Notes under the pieces: model-generated
What the model was told of the DNA's origin: nothing
The model's database searches: none
The model's input: the letters and a program-made list of their open reading frames with translations, nothing else
Part shown: positions 16,268 through 25,100 of the stretch, one piece after another
Position numbering within the stretch: position 1 is the stretch's first letter
Layout: the number at the start of each line of letters is the position of its first letter
Made by a program: the position numbers and the translations under genes
Source of the DNA: Arthrobacter ipis
GTDB lineage: Bacteria > Actinomycetota > Actinomycetes > Actinomycetales > Micrococcaceae
DNA: 64,000 bases
Reading direction: 5' to 3'
Assembly (NCBI RefSeq): GCF_014694315.1
Contig: NZ_JAAOXD010000007.1
Coordinates: 623,121-687,120 of the forward strand

Positions 16268-17359
16268 GTGACGACGCCCTCCTACCGGATCGAGCCGCTG
16301 TTCCTGCCTGCGTCACTTGACGCGCCCGACGCCACGGACTTCCTCGAGTTCAGCGACCTCAGCGATGCCGTGGTGCTGGAGCTTTGGGGCAACCTGGACC
16401 GGGCGGCGCCGCCGAAGGCCAGGCTCGAATCGTGGCGTGACGACGACTACGCGAAGCTGCGGCTCTCCTTCGTACGGCTGGACGGCCGCATGGTGGCAAG
16501 GTCCTGGGTCAGGCTTACGCAAAAGGAAAACCTGCAGGATGCGTTCCTTAGGGTGGACGTCCTCAACGGGTTCAGCGGCCGCGGCATCGGACGGGCCCTC
16601 CTGCGGCACGCAGAGGCACTGGCGACGGAGGACGGACGCAGCACCCTGCAGAGCTTCACTGAACACGCCCCCGGGTTCGACCTGGACGGCCCGGGGATCC
16701 TGAGGCCGGGAACCGGGACGGGTGGGGTCCCGGCCGCGGCGCGCGGCGTCCGTTTCGCCGTGGCGGCCGGTTACACCCTCGAGCAGGTGACGCGTTTCAG
16801 CGCACTGGACATGCCGCCGTCGGACGGTGTCCTGGACACACTGGAACGCGAGGCTGGCGCCATTGCCGGGGACCAGTATGAAATCCTCGGCTGGACGGAC
16901 CGCTGCCCGGATGAGTACGCGGACCAGATGGCCGCGCTCATGTCCAGGATGAGCACGGACTCCCCGGCAGGTGCGCTGCATTACGACGCCGAGGTGTGGG
17001 ACGCCGCGCGCGTCCGGCACGTCGAGGACGAGTGGAAGCGGGCGGGCCTGGAGTCGCTGGTGGCGGTGGCCCGGCATAGGGCGAGCGGCGAGCTGGCGGC
17101 CTACTCGGTGCTGCAGCACTCGGACGAAAAGCCGTGGCTGGCCGAGCAGGACGACACGCTGGTGGCCAAGGCGCACCGCGGACACCGGCTGGGGATGCTG
17201 GTCAAGGTGCGCAACCTGCGGCGCCTGCAGCAGGACCACCCCGAAGTGGAACGGGTCCTGACGTTCAACGCTGCAGAGAATGACCACATGCTGGCCATCA
17301 ATGTGGCGCTGGGCTTCCGTCCGGCAGGGTACGACGGTGAGTGGCAGCGCCGGCGCTAA
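16268..17359 (+). CDS. Double-domain GNAT acetyltransferase, first of a tandem pair
   Basis: 363 residues with two GNAT-like domains. The N-terminal one has the acetyl-CoA loop LNGFSGRGIGRALLRHAEALA (about 98-118). The C-terminal half resembles the second domain of the EIS/mycothiol-synthase type tandem acetyltransferases, with VAKAHRGHRLGMLVKVRNLRRL (about 300-321) as its own CoA loop and TFNAAENDHMLAINVALGFRPAG near the end. The acceptor is unknown. The neighbouring gene at 17437 is a paralogue with the same layout (HRGNKLGLLIKVANMERL). GTG start, probably leaderless. Confidence 0.8.
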   Translation: MTTPSYRIEPLFLPASLDAPDATDFLEFSDLSDAVVLELWGNLDRAAPPKARLESWRDDDYAKLRLSFVRLDGRMVARSWVRLTQKENLQDAFLRVDVLNGFSGRGIGRALLRHAEALATEDGRSTLQSFTEHAPGFDLDGPGILRPGTGTGGVPAAARGVRFAVAAGYTLEQVTRFSALDMPPSDGVLDTLEREAGAIAGDQYEILGWTDRCPDEYADQMAALMSRMSTDSPAGALHYDAEVWDAARVRHVEDEWKRAGLESLVAVARHRASGELAAYSVLQHSDEKPWLAEQDDTLVAKAHRGHRLGMLVKVRNLRRLQQDHPEVERVLTFNAAENDHMLAINVALGFRPAGYDGEWQRRR

Positions 17360-17436
17360 CCGGCATATGCTGGCGACGGATACACCGCGTGGACTGAAGC
17401 CCGCAGCCTTCATGGCAAGCGGCGGAACGGCTGGGG

Positions 17437-18549
17437 ATGATGGCAATAGAGGTGCGGATCGAGCGGCTGTGGATTCCGGATTCAGTGGATGCTGCCGATG
17501 CGGCGGATTTCCTCGCCGCGGTGGAGGTGGGGCGCAAGGTCCGGATGGATACCTGGGGGAGTGACGACCTCGCCTACACGCCGCTGGAAAAGCTCCTCGA
17601 ACTGGAAGACCCGTACGAGCGCCAGGTCATCCTCGTGGCTAAGATCGGCGACGACATTGTGGGCACCGTGGACATCGCCCTGCCCCTCGCCGACAACCTG
17701 GACCTCGCCGAATTCACCCTTGACATCCTCCCCGAGTACCAGCGCCAGGGTGTGGGCAGGCAGTTGCTGGAAGCCGCCGAGCACTTCGCCCGGAACGAGG
17801 GCCGCACCATGATCCTGGTGGACACCAACCATCCCGGCGCGTCCCTGCATGAATTCGCGCCCGAACAGCTGGTGCCCGGATCGGGCCAGGGCTATGTGCC
17901 TTTGGGGAGCCGTGAGGTGGAATTCGCCCAACGCACCGGTTACACGCTGCAGCACATCGAACAGTTCAGCTCTTGCGTGCTGCCGCTGGACAGCAAGCTT
18001 GTGGCCGAGCTCGAGGCGGAGGCGCAGGAAGCCAACAACGGCCGCTACTGCCTGCACCACTGGACCGACCGCTGCCCGGAGCGCTGGCTGGAATCGGTGG
18101 CAGCCCTCGAAAACCAGGCCGGCGGCGACGCCGGACCGGTGGAGGGGACCGACGACATAGTCTTCGATGCCCGGATCCTGAGGGAAGCCGAGGAAGTCAC
18201 CATCTCCCAGGGCCGGCGCACGGTGGTGACCGCCGTCGAACACATTGCTACCGGGGCGCTCGTGGGGCTGACGACCATCAGCGTCCTTGCGCAGCGGCAG
18301 GACGTCGTCTTCCAGGACGACACGGTGGTGCTGCAGGCGCACCGCGGCAACAAGCTCGGCCTGCTCATCAAGGTGGCCAATATGGAGCGCCTCACCGAGC
18401 AGTTCCCCGCTGCGCGGGTGATCTACACCTGGAACGCCCCGGAGAACCGGTACCTCCTGACGGTTAACCGCCAGCTTGGGTTCACGACGGCGGGAGTCAC
18501 CGGGATCTGGCAGAAGGAACTGCCGGACCTTGGGCCGAGGCGGAGTTAG
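17437..18549 (+). CDS. Double-domain GNAT acetyltransferase, second of a tandem pair
   Basis: 370 residues, paralogous to the preceding gene along its length: N-terminal LDILPEYQRQGVGRQLLEAAEHFA (about 91-114, acetyl-CoA loop), central HHWTDRCPERW matching the GWTDRCPDEY of its neighbour, and C-terminal VLQAHRGNKLGLLIKVANMERL with YTWNAPENRYLLTVNRQLGF. The pair probably arose by tandem duplication and lies between two ribosomal-protein units. Start is ATG 17437 or the adjacent ATG 17440; a GGGG motif precedes them. Substrate unknown. Confidence 0.8.
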   Translation: MMAIEVRIERLWIPDSVDAADAADFLAAVEVGRKVRMDTWGSDDLAYTPLEKLLELEDPYERQVILVAKIGDDIVGTVDIALPLADNLDLAEFTLDILPEYQRQGVGRQLLEAAEHFARNEGRTMILVDTNHPGASLHEFAPEQLVPGSGQGYVPLGSREVEFAQRTGYTLQHIEQFSSCVLPLDSKLVAELEAEAQEANNGRYCLHHWTDRCPERWLESVAALENQAGGDAGPVEGTDDIVFDARILREAEEVTISQGRRTVVTAVEHIATGALVGLTTISVLAQRQDVVFQDDTVVLQAHRGNKLGLLIKVANMERLTEQFPAARVIYTWNAPENRYLLTVNRQLGFTTAGVTGIWQKELPDLGPRRS

Positions 18550-18575
18550 GTTCTGGTGGCGGAGGAGCTGCCGAT

Positions 18576-18605
18576 TTGGTAATGAGCAGGGCCGTCCCCT
18601 AAGCT
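18576..18605 (+). promoter_or_regulatory. Probable promoter of the rplJ-rplL unit
   Basis: TTGGTA (18576-18581), an 18-base spacer and TAAGCT (18600-18605). The predicted transcript start near 18612 coincides with the beginning of the L10 leader structure, which supports it. Confidence 0.5.
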
Positions 18606-18610
18606 TGAAC

Positions 18611-18806
18611 TACCAAAGACCGTCGGTTGTTGGATTCCCACTCTTTCGAGCTCAGCTCAACTCTGCAGTTGTGTGCGGAAGAGCCAGTGGGTTTCCGGAC
18701 GAAGGACCCTGAACATAGGGCGGCCGGCGCAGGTGAACGAAGCAAAGTTCCGCTGTTTTGGACAGCGTTGAGCCAAGCCCCGTGCATCTGCGCGGGGCGT
18801 TTTTAG
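18611..18806 (+). ncRNA. L10 leader RNA (autoregulatory 5' UTR of rplJ)
   Basis: The 250 bases before rplJ contain the typical actinobacterial L10-leader landmarks: CCAAAGACCG near the 5' end, a variable central hairpin, then GGCCGGCGCAGGTGAACG (18722-18739), the conserved kink-turn region bound by L10 or the L10-L12 complex, and finally an intrinsic terminator hairpin (18777-18803) still ahead of the gene. In this class excess L10 binds the leader and favours termination. The class assignment is from recognised motifs and position. Confidence 0.75.
18777..18803 (+). terminator. Attenuator hairpin in the rplJ leader
   Basis: Arms 18777-18785 and 18790-18798 pair over nine bases with one G-U, loop ATCT, followed by GTTTTTAG. 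It lies 60 bases before rplJ inside the leader, so it must be read through for rplJ-rplL expression. Confidence 0.75.
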
Positions 18807-18863
18807 TTTTAGCTCACCTGAGCGGGGACCCGGAATACCGGCACTATCCCCGGAAGGAGGGTT

Positions 18864-19460
18864 ATGGCAACGCCTACCAAGGTTTCAGCAGTAGCTGAGA
18901 TCACTAACGATTTCAAGGAATCGAACGCCGCTGTCCTGACCGAATACCGTGGGCTCACCGTTGCACAGCTCAAGCAGCTGCGTGTTTCTCTCGGCCAGGA
19001 CACCAAGTTCGCGGTCGTCAAGAACACCCTGACCGCCATTGCAGCCAAGGAAGCTGGTGTCGAAGCATTCGACGGCCAGCTCGCCGGCCCCACTGCAATC
19101 GCGTTCATCAAGGGTGACGCAGTTGCAGCTGCCAAGAGCCTGACGGATTTTGCCAAGGCTAACAAGCAGCTGGTCATCAAGACCGGTTACTTCGAAGGCA
19201 AGGCACTGAACGCCAGCGAAGTTGCTGCCCTGGCAGCACTCGAGTCCCGCGAGCTGCAGCTCGCCAAGGTTGCAGGCATCCTCAAGGCCCCTGCTGCCGC
19301 TGCTGCACGCATCATCGACGCACTGCGCCTCAAGCTTGAAGAAGAGAACGGTGCTCCGGCTGAAGCCGAAGCCCCCGCCGCTGAAGAAGCTCCTGCCGCA
19401 GAGGCTGACGCAGAAGCCGCAGCTGAGGCTCCGGCCGAAGCCGCTGCCGAAGAGAACTAA
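18864..19460 (+). CDS. rplJ: 50S ribosomal protein L10
   Basis: 198 residues. The core (1-158) is normal L10: TEYRGLTVAQLKQLR (27-41), NTLTAIAAKEAG and the C-terminal helix RIIDALRLKLEEE that holds L7/L12 dimers. It then has an extra tail of about 38 residues made almost only of Ala, Glu and Pro. ATG is preceded by GGAAGGAGGG. L10 anchors the stalk and is the likely regulator acting on the leader upstream. Confidence 0.97.
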   Translation: MATPTKVSAVAEITNDFKESNAAVLTEYRGLTVAQLKQLRVSLGQDTKFAVVKNTLTAIAAKEAGVEAFDGQLAGPTAIAFIKGDAVAAAKSLTDFAKANKQLVIKTGYFEGKALNASEVAALAALESRELQLAKVAGILKAPAAAAARIIDALRLKLEEENGAPAEAEAPAAEEAPAAEADAEAAAEAPAEAAAEEN

Positions 19461-19538
19461 TTCTCTCTCCCACAAAGACTCCGGTGGATCGGAACGGCAT
19501 CAAGCCCCCGGCCACCTTTATAGGAAGGACGCCACACC

Positions 19539-19916
19539 ATGGCGAAGCTCAGCAACGAAGAGCTCATTGAAGCTTTCAAGGAACTGACCATCATCGAGCT
19601 CTCCGAGTTCGTCAAGCTCTTCGAAGAGACCTTCGAAGTTACCGCTGCTGCTGTAGCTGTTGCCGGCCCCGCCGGTGGCGCTGCCGCTGAGGAAGCCGAA
19701 GAGAAGACTGAATTCGACGTCGTTCTCGAAGCTGCTGGCGACAAGAAGATCGCAGTGATCAAGGAAGTTCGCGCCATCACCTCCCTGGGCCTCAAGGAAG
19801 CCAAGGACCTGGTTGACAGCGCTCCCAAGGCTGTTCTCGAAGGCGCCACCAAGGAAGCTGCCGAGAAGGCAAAGGCTCAGCTCGAAGAAGCTGGCGCCCG
19901 CGTTACCGTCAAGTAA
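19539..19916 (+). CDS. rplL: 50S ribosomal protein L7/L12
   Basis: 125 residues: N-terminal dimerisation region (LSNEELIEAFKELTIIELSEFVKLFEE), Ala/Gly hinge (about 38-52) and C-terminal factor-binding domain with KIAVIKEVRAITSLGLKEAKDLVDSAPK (about 69-96). It recruits and stimulates translational GTPases. TATAGGAAGG lies upstream of the ATG. A terminator hairpin follows, closing the rplJ-rplL unit. Confidence 0.97.
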   Translation: MAKLSNEELIEAFKELTIIELSEFVKLFEETFEVTAAAVAVAGPAGGAAAEEAEEKTEFDVVLEAAGDKKIAVIKEVRAITSLGLKEAKDLVDSAPKAVLEGATKEAAEKAKAQLEEAGARVTVK

Positions 19917-19929
19917 CACTGCTTTCTCA

Positions 19930-19963
19930 GGAATCCCCGTCCACTCCGGTGGGCGGGGATTCC
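19930..19963 (+). terminator. Terminator after rplL
   Basis: Arms 19930-19944 and 19949-19963 pair over 15 bases with one G-U, loop TCCG, followed by TGCGTTT. Placed 13 bases after the rplL stop. Confidence 0.8.
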
Positions 19964-19976
19964 TGCGTTTAACAGC

Positions 19977-20036
19977 AACTAGGTAGCAGTTGAGGGCGTT
20001 CCCAGCGCTCAGAACGCCCTCATGTGCTACCTAGTT
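19977..20036. repeat. Long inverted repeat overlapping a stop codon
   Basis: Arms 19977-20001 and 20012-20036 are complementary over 25 bases except for a three-base block (GTT against CAT); the outer sequence is AACTAGGTAGCA. The right arm supplies the TAG stop codon (20031-20033) of the convergent YbaK-type gene. It follows the rplL terminator, so it is a second separate structure. The arm length and the AACT ends recall the palindrome at 5769-5831. Confidence 0.85.
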
Positions 20037-20513
20037 GGGTTCGCTGATGTCCGCGAGCACGGCGCCGAGGGCGGAGACCAAGGCGTCGGCGTCGATGAAG
20101 GCGCTGTAGCCGTGCTGCCCGGCGCCCATGGAAATCCGCTTGCCGGCGATGGTCCGGTCCGCATAGACAGGCCATGCCGTGGTGCTGCCCAGAGGCGTGA
20201 TGGTGCCGCGCTCATAGCCGGTCGCTTCCAGGGCCACATCCGCCGCCGGCAGCGAGAGCTTGTTGACGCCTACCAGGGTGCGCAGCTTGGGCCAGGAGAT
20301 CTGGCGGTCGCCCGGGATAAGGGCGAAGAGGAAGCTGCCGTCTTTGTGCTTCACCACGAGGGACTTCACAATGTCCGCCGGGCTGATGCCAAGGATCCCG
20401 GCTGCCTCCTCGAGGCTGTGGGCTGCCAGCCGTTCGACGAGCTGGACGTCCAGGCCGCGCGCGGCGGCGTCGGCAAGGAACCGCTCCCTGCCCGACGCCG
20501 GAACAGCCTTCAT
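20031..20513 (-). CDS. YbaK/EbsC-family aminoacyl-tRNA deacylase
   Basis: 160 residues of the YbaK/ProX fold: GISPADIVKSLVVKHKDGSFLFALIPGDRQISW (about 42-74) holds the conserved lysine used for substrate binding, followed by VNKLSLPAADVALEATGYERGTITPLGST and a GAGQHG loop. Such proteins hydrolyse mischarged Cys-tRNA(Pro) or Ala-tRNA(Pro). The exact specificity is open. Its ATG overlaps the thiolase stop by four bases, so it is coupled to that gene. The final residues PN and the TAG come from the intergenic repeat. Confidence 0.8.
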   Translation of the reverse strand: MKAVPASGRERFLADAAARGLDVQLVERLAAHSLEEAAGILGISPADIVKSLVVKHKDGSFLFALIPGDRQISWPKLRTLVGVNKLSLPAADVALEATGYERGTITPLGSTTAWPVYADRTIAGKRISMGAGQHGYSAFIDADALVSALGAVLADISEPN

Positions 20514-21712
20514 CAGTCCCGGAACAGCAGGAGGGCCTCGCCCTGGCCGCCGCCTCCGCAGAGGGAGACTGCCGCCTTGCCCTGGCCGCGCCGCTTCAGC
20601 TCATGCGCCGCGTGGAGTGCCAGCCGCGCACCGGAGGCGCCGATCGGATGTCCCAGCGCGATGGCGCCGCCATGGATGTTGCACTGCTCCAGCGGGTAGT
20701 CCAGGTCCTTGAGGGACTGCACGGCCACTGAACCGAATGCTTCGTTGATTTCGATGAAGTCCAGATCGGAAGTGCTCCAGCCGGCACGGTCCAAGGCTTG
20801 CCCGATGGCGTTGGAAGGCTGTGAGTGCAGCGAGTTGTCCGGTCCCGCCACCTGCCCGGGCTTGCCCACCACGGCCAGGTACGCCAGGCCGTTCTCCTCC
20901 GCGAACTTGCGCGAGGTCAGGACCAGGGCGGAGGCGCCGTCGGACAGGGGAGAGGAGTTGCCGGCCGTAATGGTGCCGTCGGTGACGAAGGCGGCCCGCA
21001 GCCCGGCCAGGGACTCAACGGTGGTGTCCGGCCGGACGCCCTCATCGGTGGAGACCACCACGGGATCACCTTTGCGCTGCTTGACGCTGATCGGTGAGAT
21101 CTCGTCGTCGAACACGCCGTTCTTCGAAGCGATCGCTGCGCGCTGGTGTGAGTTGGCGGCCACGTTGTCCTGCGCGGTCCGGTCAATGCCCAGCGTAAGG
21201 TTCTTGGATTCGGTGGAAAGACCCATCGAGTGGCCGTCGAACGCATCGGTCAGGCCGTCGTGTGCCGCAACGTCCAGCGCCTGCACGGTGCCGTAATTCC
21301 AACCCTGGCGGGAACCCGGAAGGACATGTGGAGCCCGCGTCATGGATTCCTGGCCGCCGGCGACGACGACGGTGGCGTCGCCGGCACGGATCATCCGCGC
21401 CGCGTCGATCACGGCGGTAAGCCCGGAGAGGCAGACCTTGTTGATGGTAACCGTGGGGACGTTCCAGCCGATGCCCGCGCCGATGGCGCTCTGGCGTGCC
21501 GGGTTCTGGCCCGCCCCGGCCTGCAGGACCTGGCCCATGATGACGGCGTCCACCTGCTCGGCTTCCAGCCCGCTGGCAGCGATGGCCGCCTTGATGGCGT
21601 GCGCCCCGAGCTCGACGGCGGTGAAGCTCGCGAGCTGCCCGTTCAGCCGGCCCTGCGGGGTGCGCGCGCCGGACAGGATGACAACGTCGCTGTTGTCCGC
21701 GGAATTGCTCAT
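20513..21712 (-). CDS. Acetyl-CoA C-acyltransferase (thiolase)
   Basis: 399 residues with the full thiolase catalytic set: nucleophile Cys94 in NKVCLSGLTA, the NEAF motif (about 323-326), His355 in GHPIGASGAR and Cys385 in LCGGGGQGEAL. It condenses two acetyl-CoA or cleaves 3-oxoacyl-CoA; gene context does not settle whether its role is biosynthetic or beta-oxidative. The frame extends 20 codons upstream, but MSNSADNSDVV at 21712 has GGAAGAG before it and fits the family start. It is the first gene of a two-gene unit with the YbaK-type deacylase. Confidence 0.9.
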   Translation of the reverse strand: MSNSADNSDVVILSGARTPQGRLNGQLASFTAVELGAHAIKAAIAASGLEAEQVDAVIMGQVLQAGAGQNPARQSAIGAGIGWNVPTVTINKVCLSGLTAVIDAARMIRAGDATVVVAGGQESMTRAPHVLPGSRQGWNYGTVQALDVAAHDGLTDAFDGHSMGLSTESKNLTLGIDRTAQDNVAANSHQRAAIASKNGVFDDEISPISVKQRKGDPVVVSTDEGVRPDTTVESLAGLRAAFVTDGTITAGNSSPLSDGASALVLTSRKFAEENGLAYLAVVGKPGQVAGPDNSLHSQPSNAIGQALDRAGWSTSDLDFIEINEAFGSVAVQSLKDLDYPLEQCNIHGGAIALGHPIGASGARLALHAAHELKRRGQGKAAVSLCGGGGQGEALLLFRD

Positions 21713-21834
21713 GGTTTTTCTCTTCCGATCTTTTGCCGATGGTTGGCCTAAGGGTATCGTGAGCCCGGTCACCTATCCATTAAAACGCTGGGGAGGCGGG
21801 GTGCATTCCGGTTAGGTGCCCGTGGCAACGGTGC

Positions 21835-21863
21835 TTGCATTCTGCTGACAAGTGGGGTAGACA
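21835..21863 (+). promoter_or_regulatory. Probable rpoB promoter
   Basis: TTGCAT (21835-21840), a 17-base spacer and TAGACA (21858-21863), giving a leader of about 235 bases. The whole stretch 21713-22105 holds no credible gene on either strand; apart from this promoter I see only moderate AT-richness and no terminator-like hairpin. Confidence 0.6.
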
Positions 21864-22105
21864 CGCGTGGGGTTTTGCCGTATCGTAGATATTTGCGTCT
21901 TCCCTGTTTACCTTCAGCCTTCATATAGCGGTGGGCTTAGCCTGTTAGCTGCTCCATCAATGTGCCGTGAACAACGTCACCAGCATGGGCAGAACCAGGT
22001 CCCGGGTCATATAGCGGAACCGGATGGTAGCACTGCGGAGTCACTTCGCAGGGTGAAAAGCGGGGGAGATCTGAAAACGCCTGAAGGTCTGTGGAAGGAT
22101 CCCTC

Positions 22106-25100
22106 TTGGTCGCCTCGAGCACCTCTAATAACGAAACCGCTAACACGGCAAGCACCGATGGTGCAACTCGCCGGCTCTCATTCGCAAAGATTCACGAACC
22201 TCTTGACGTTCCGAATCTGCTTGCCCTGCAGACGGACAGCTTCGACTGGCTGGTCGGAAATGAACGCTGGCAGGCCCGCGTCGCGAAGGCCGTCGAAGAA
22301 GGCGACCTGAGCGTCGCCACCACCTCCGGTCTTTCCGACATCTTCGAAGAGATCTCCCCGATTGAGGACTTCCAGGGCACCATGTCCCTGAGCTTCTCCG
22401 ATCCGGAGTTCGCTGATCCGAAGTACACCATGGCTGAATGCAAGGACCGGGACGCTACGTACTCGGCACCGCTGTACGTCAAGGCTGAATTCATGAACAA
22501 CAACACGGGCGAAATCAAGCAGCAGACCGTGTTCATGGGTGACTTCCCGCTGATGACCGAGAAGGGCACCTTCGTCGTCAACGGCACCGAGCGTGTCGTC
22601 GTTTCCCAGCTGGTCCGTTCCCCGGGCGCCTACTTTGAGCGCGCCGCTGACAAGACCAGCGACAAGGACATCTTTACCGCAAAGATCATCCCGTCCCGCG
22701 GTGCCTGGTTCGAGCTCGAGATCGACAAGCGCGACCAGGTCGGCGTGCGCCTCGACCGCAAGCGCAAGCAGTCGGTCACGGTGCTGCTGAAGGCCCTCGG
22801 CTGGACCGAAGGCCAGATCCTCGAGGAGTTCGGCCAGTACGACTCCATGCGTGCCACGCTGGAGAAGGACGCCACCGAAACCCGCGAAGACGCCCTGCTG
22901 GACATCTACCGCAAGCTGCGTCCGGGCGAGCCGCCCACAGTCGAGGCTGCCCAGTCCCTGCTGGACAACCTGTACTTCAACTCCAAGCGCTACGATCTGG
23001 CCAAGGTTGGCCGCTACAAGATCAACCGCAAGCTTGGCATCGACCGCTCCCTTGGTGACAAGGAAGCTTCGGTCCTGCACGTTGAAGACATCGTGGCCAT
23101 GATCAAGTTCCTCGTCGCGCTGCACGCCGGCGAGAAGACCCTCATGGGCAAGCGCGATGGCGAAGACCACGAGCTGCGCGTCGAGATCGATGACATCGAC
23201 CACTTCGGCAACCGCCGCATCCGCGCCGTCGGCGAGCTCATCGAGAACCAGGTCCGCACCGGCTTGTCCCGCATGGAGCGCGTCGTCCGCGAACGCATGA
23301 CCACGCAGGACGTCGAGGCCATCACGCCGCAGACCCTGATCAACATCCGTCCCGTGGTGGCAGCGATCAAGGAGTTCTTCGGAACCTCTCAGCTGTCCCA
23401 GTTCATGGACCAGAACAACCCGCTCTCGGGCCTGACCCACAAGCGCCGCCTGTCGGCGCTGGGCCCCGGCGGTCTGTCCCGTGACCGTGCAGGCATGGAA
23501 GTCCGAGACGTTCACCCGTCCCACTACGGACGTATGTGCCCCATCGAAACCCCTGAAGGCCCGAACATTGGCCTGATCGGTTCGCTGGCGTCCTACGGCC
23601 GCATCAACCCGTTCGGTTTCATCGAGACGCCGTACCGCCTGGTCAAGGACGGCGTCGTTTCCGACGACGTCCAGTACCTGACGGCCGACGACGAGGCCGA
23701 GGTCCTGATCGCACAGGCCAACGCTCCGCTCGAGGAGAACAAGAGCTTCGCTGAAGAGACCGTCCTGGTCCGTGCCCGCGGTGGTGGAGGCGAGCCCGTG
23801 CTCGTTCCCGCCGCGGACGTGCAGTTCATGGACGTCTCCCCGCGCCAGATGGTGTCCGTGGCAACCGCCCTGATCCCGTTCCTCGAGCACGACGACGCCA
23901 ACCGTGCACTCATGGGTGCCAACATGCAGCGCCAGGCTGTGCCGCTGGTCCGTTCCGAGGCCCCGTTCGTGGGTACCGGCATGGAACGTGCGGCCGCCGT
24001 CGACGCCGGTGACGTCACCATCGCCAAGAAGGCCGGTGTGGTTACCGAGGTTTCCGCCGAACTCGTCATCATGCTCAACGACGACGGCACGGAAACCAAC
24101 TACCGCATCAACAAGTTCGCCCGCTCCAACCAGGGCAACTGCTACAACAACCGTGTTCTGGTGAACGAAGGCCAGCGCCTGGAAGTTGGCGGCATCATCG
24201 CCGACGGCCCGGCAACGGACCAGGGCGAGCTCGCCCTCGGTAAGAACCTCCTTGTGGCATTCATGTCATGGGAAGGCCACAACTTCGAGGACGCCATCAT
24301 CCTCTCGCAGCGCATCGTTGCCGAGGACGTCCTTTCCTCCATCCACATCGAGGAGCACGAGATCGATGCCCGCGACACCAAGCTTGGTGCCGAGGAAATC
24401 ACCCGTGACATCCCCAACGTGTCCGAGGAAGTCCTGGCAGGCCTGGACGAGCGCGGCATCATCCACATCGGTGCCGAGGTTGAAGCCGGCGACATCCTGG
24501 TCGGAAAGGTCACCCCGAAGGGTGAAACCGAGCTGACCCCGGAAGAGCGCCTGCTCCGCGCCATCTTCGGCGAGAAGTCCCGCGAAGTGCGCGACACGTC
24601 CCTGAAGGTTCCGCACGGCGAGTCCGGCACCGTCATCGGCGTCCGCGTCTTCGACCGCGACAACGACGACGAACTGCCCCCGGGCGTCAATCAGCTGGTC
24701 CGCGTCTACGTGGCTGCCAAGCGCAAGATCACCGACGGCGACAAGCTCGCCGGCCGTCACGGCAACAAGGGTGTTATCTCCAAGATCCTGCCGATCGAGG
24801 ACATGCCCTTCCTTGCCGACGGTACCCCCGTTGATATCGTCCTGAACCCGCTGGGTGTTCCGGGCCGTATGAACGTCGGCCAGGTGCTGGAAACGCACCT
24901 CGGCTGGGTCGCCAAGACGGGTTGGAAGATCGAAGGCGAGCCGGAGTGGGTCAAGCAGCTGCCGAACCTGCCGCGCGAGAGTGGCCAGACCACTGTTGCA
25001 ACGCCGGTCTTCGACGGCGCCCGCGAAGAGGAAATCACGGGCCTGCTCGACTCCACTAACGTGACCCGCGACGGCGACCGCCTGATCGACTCCTCGGGCA

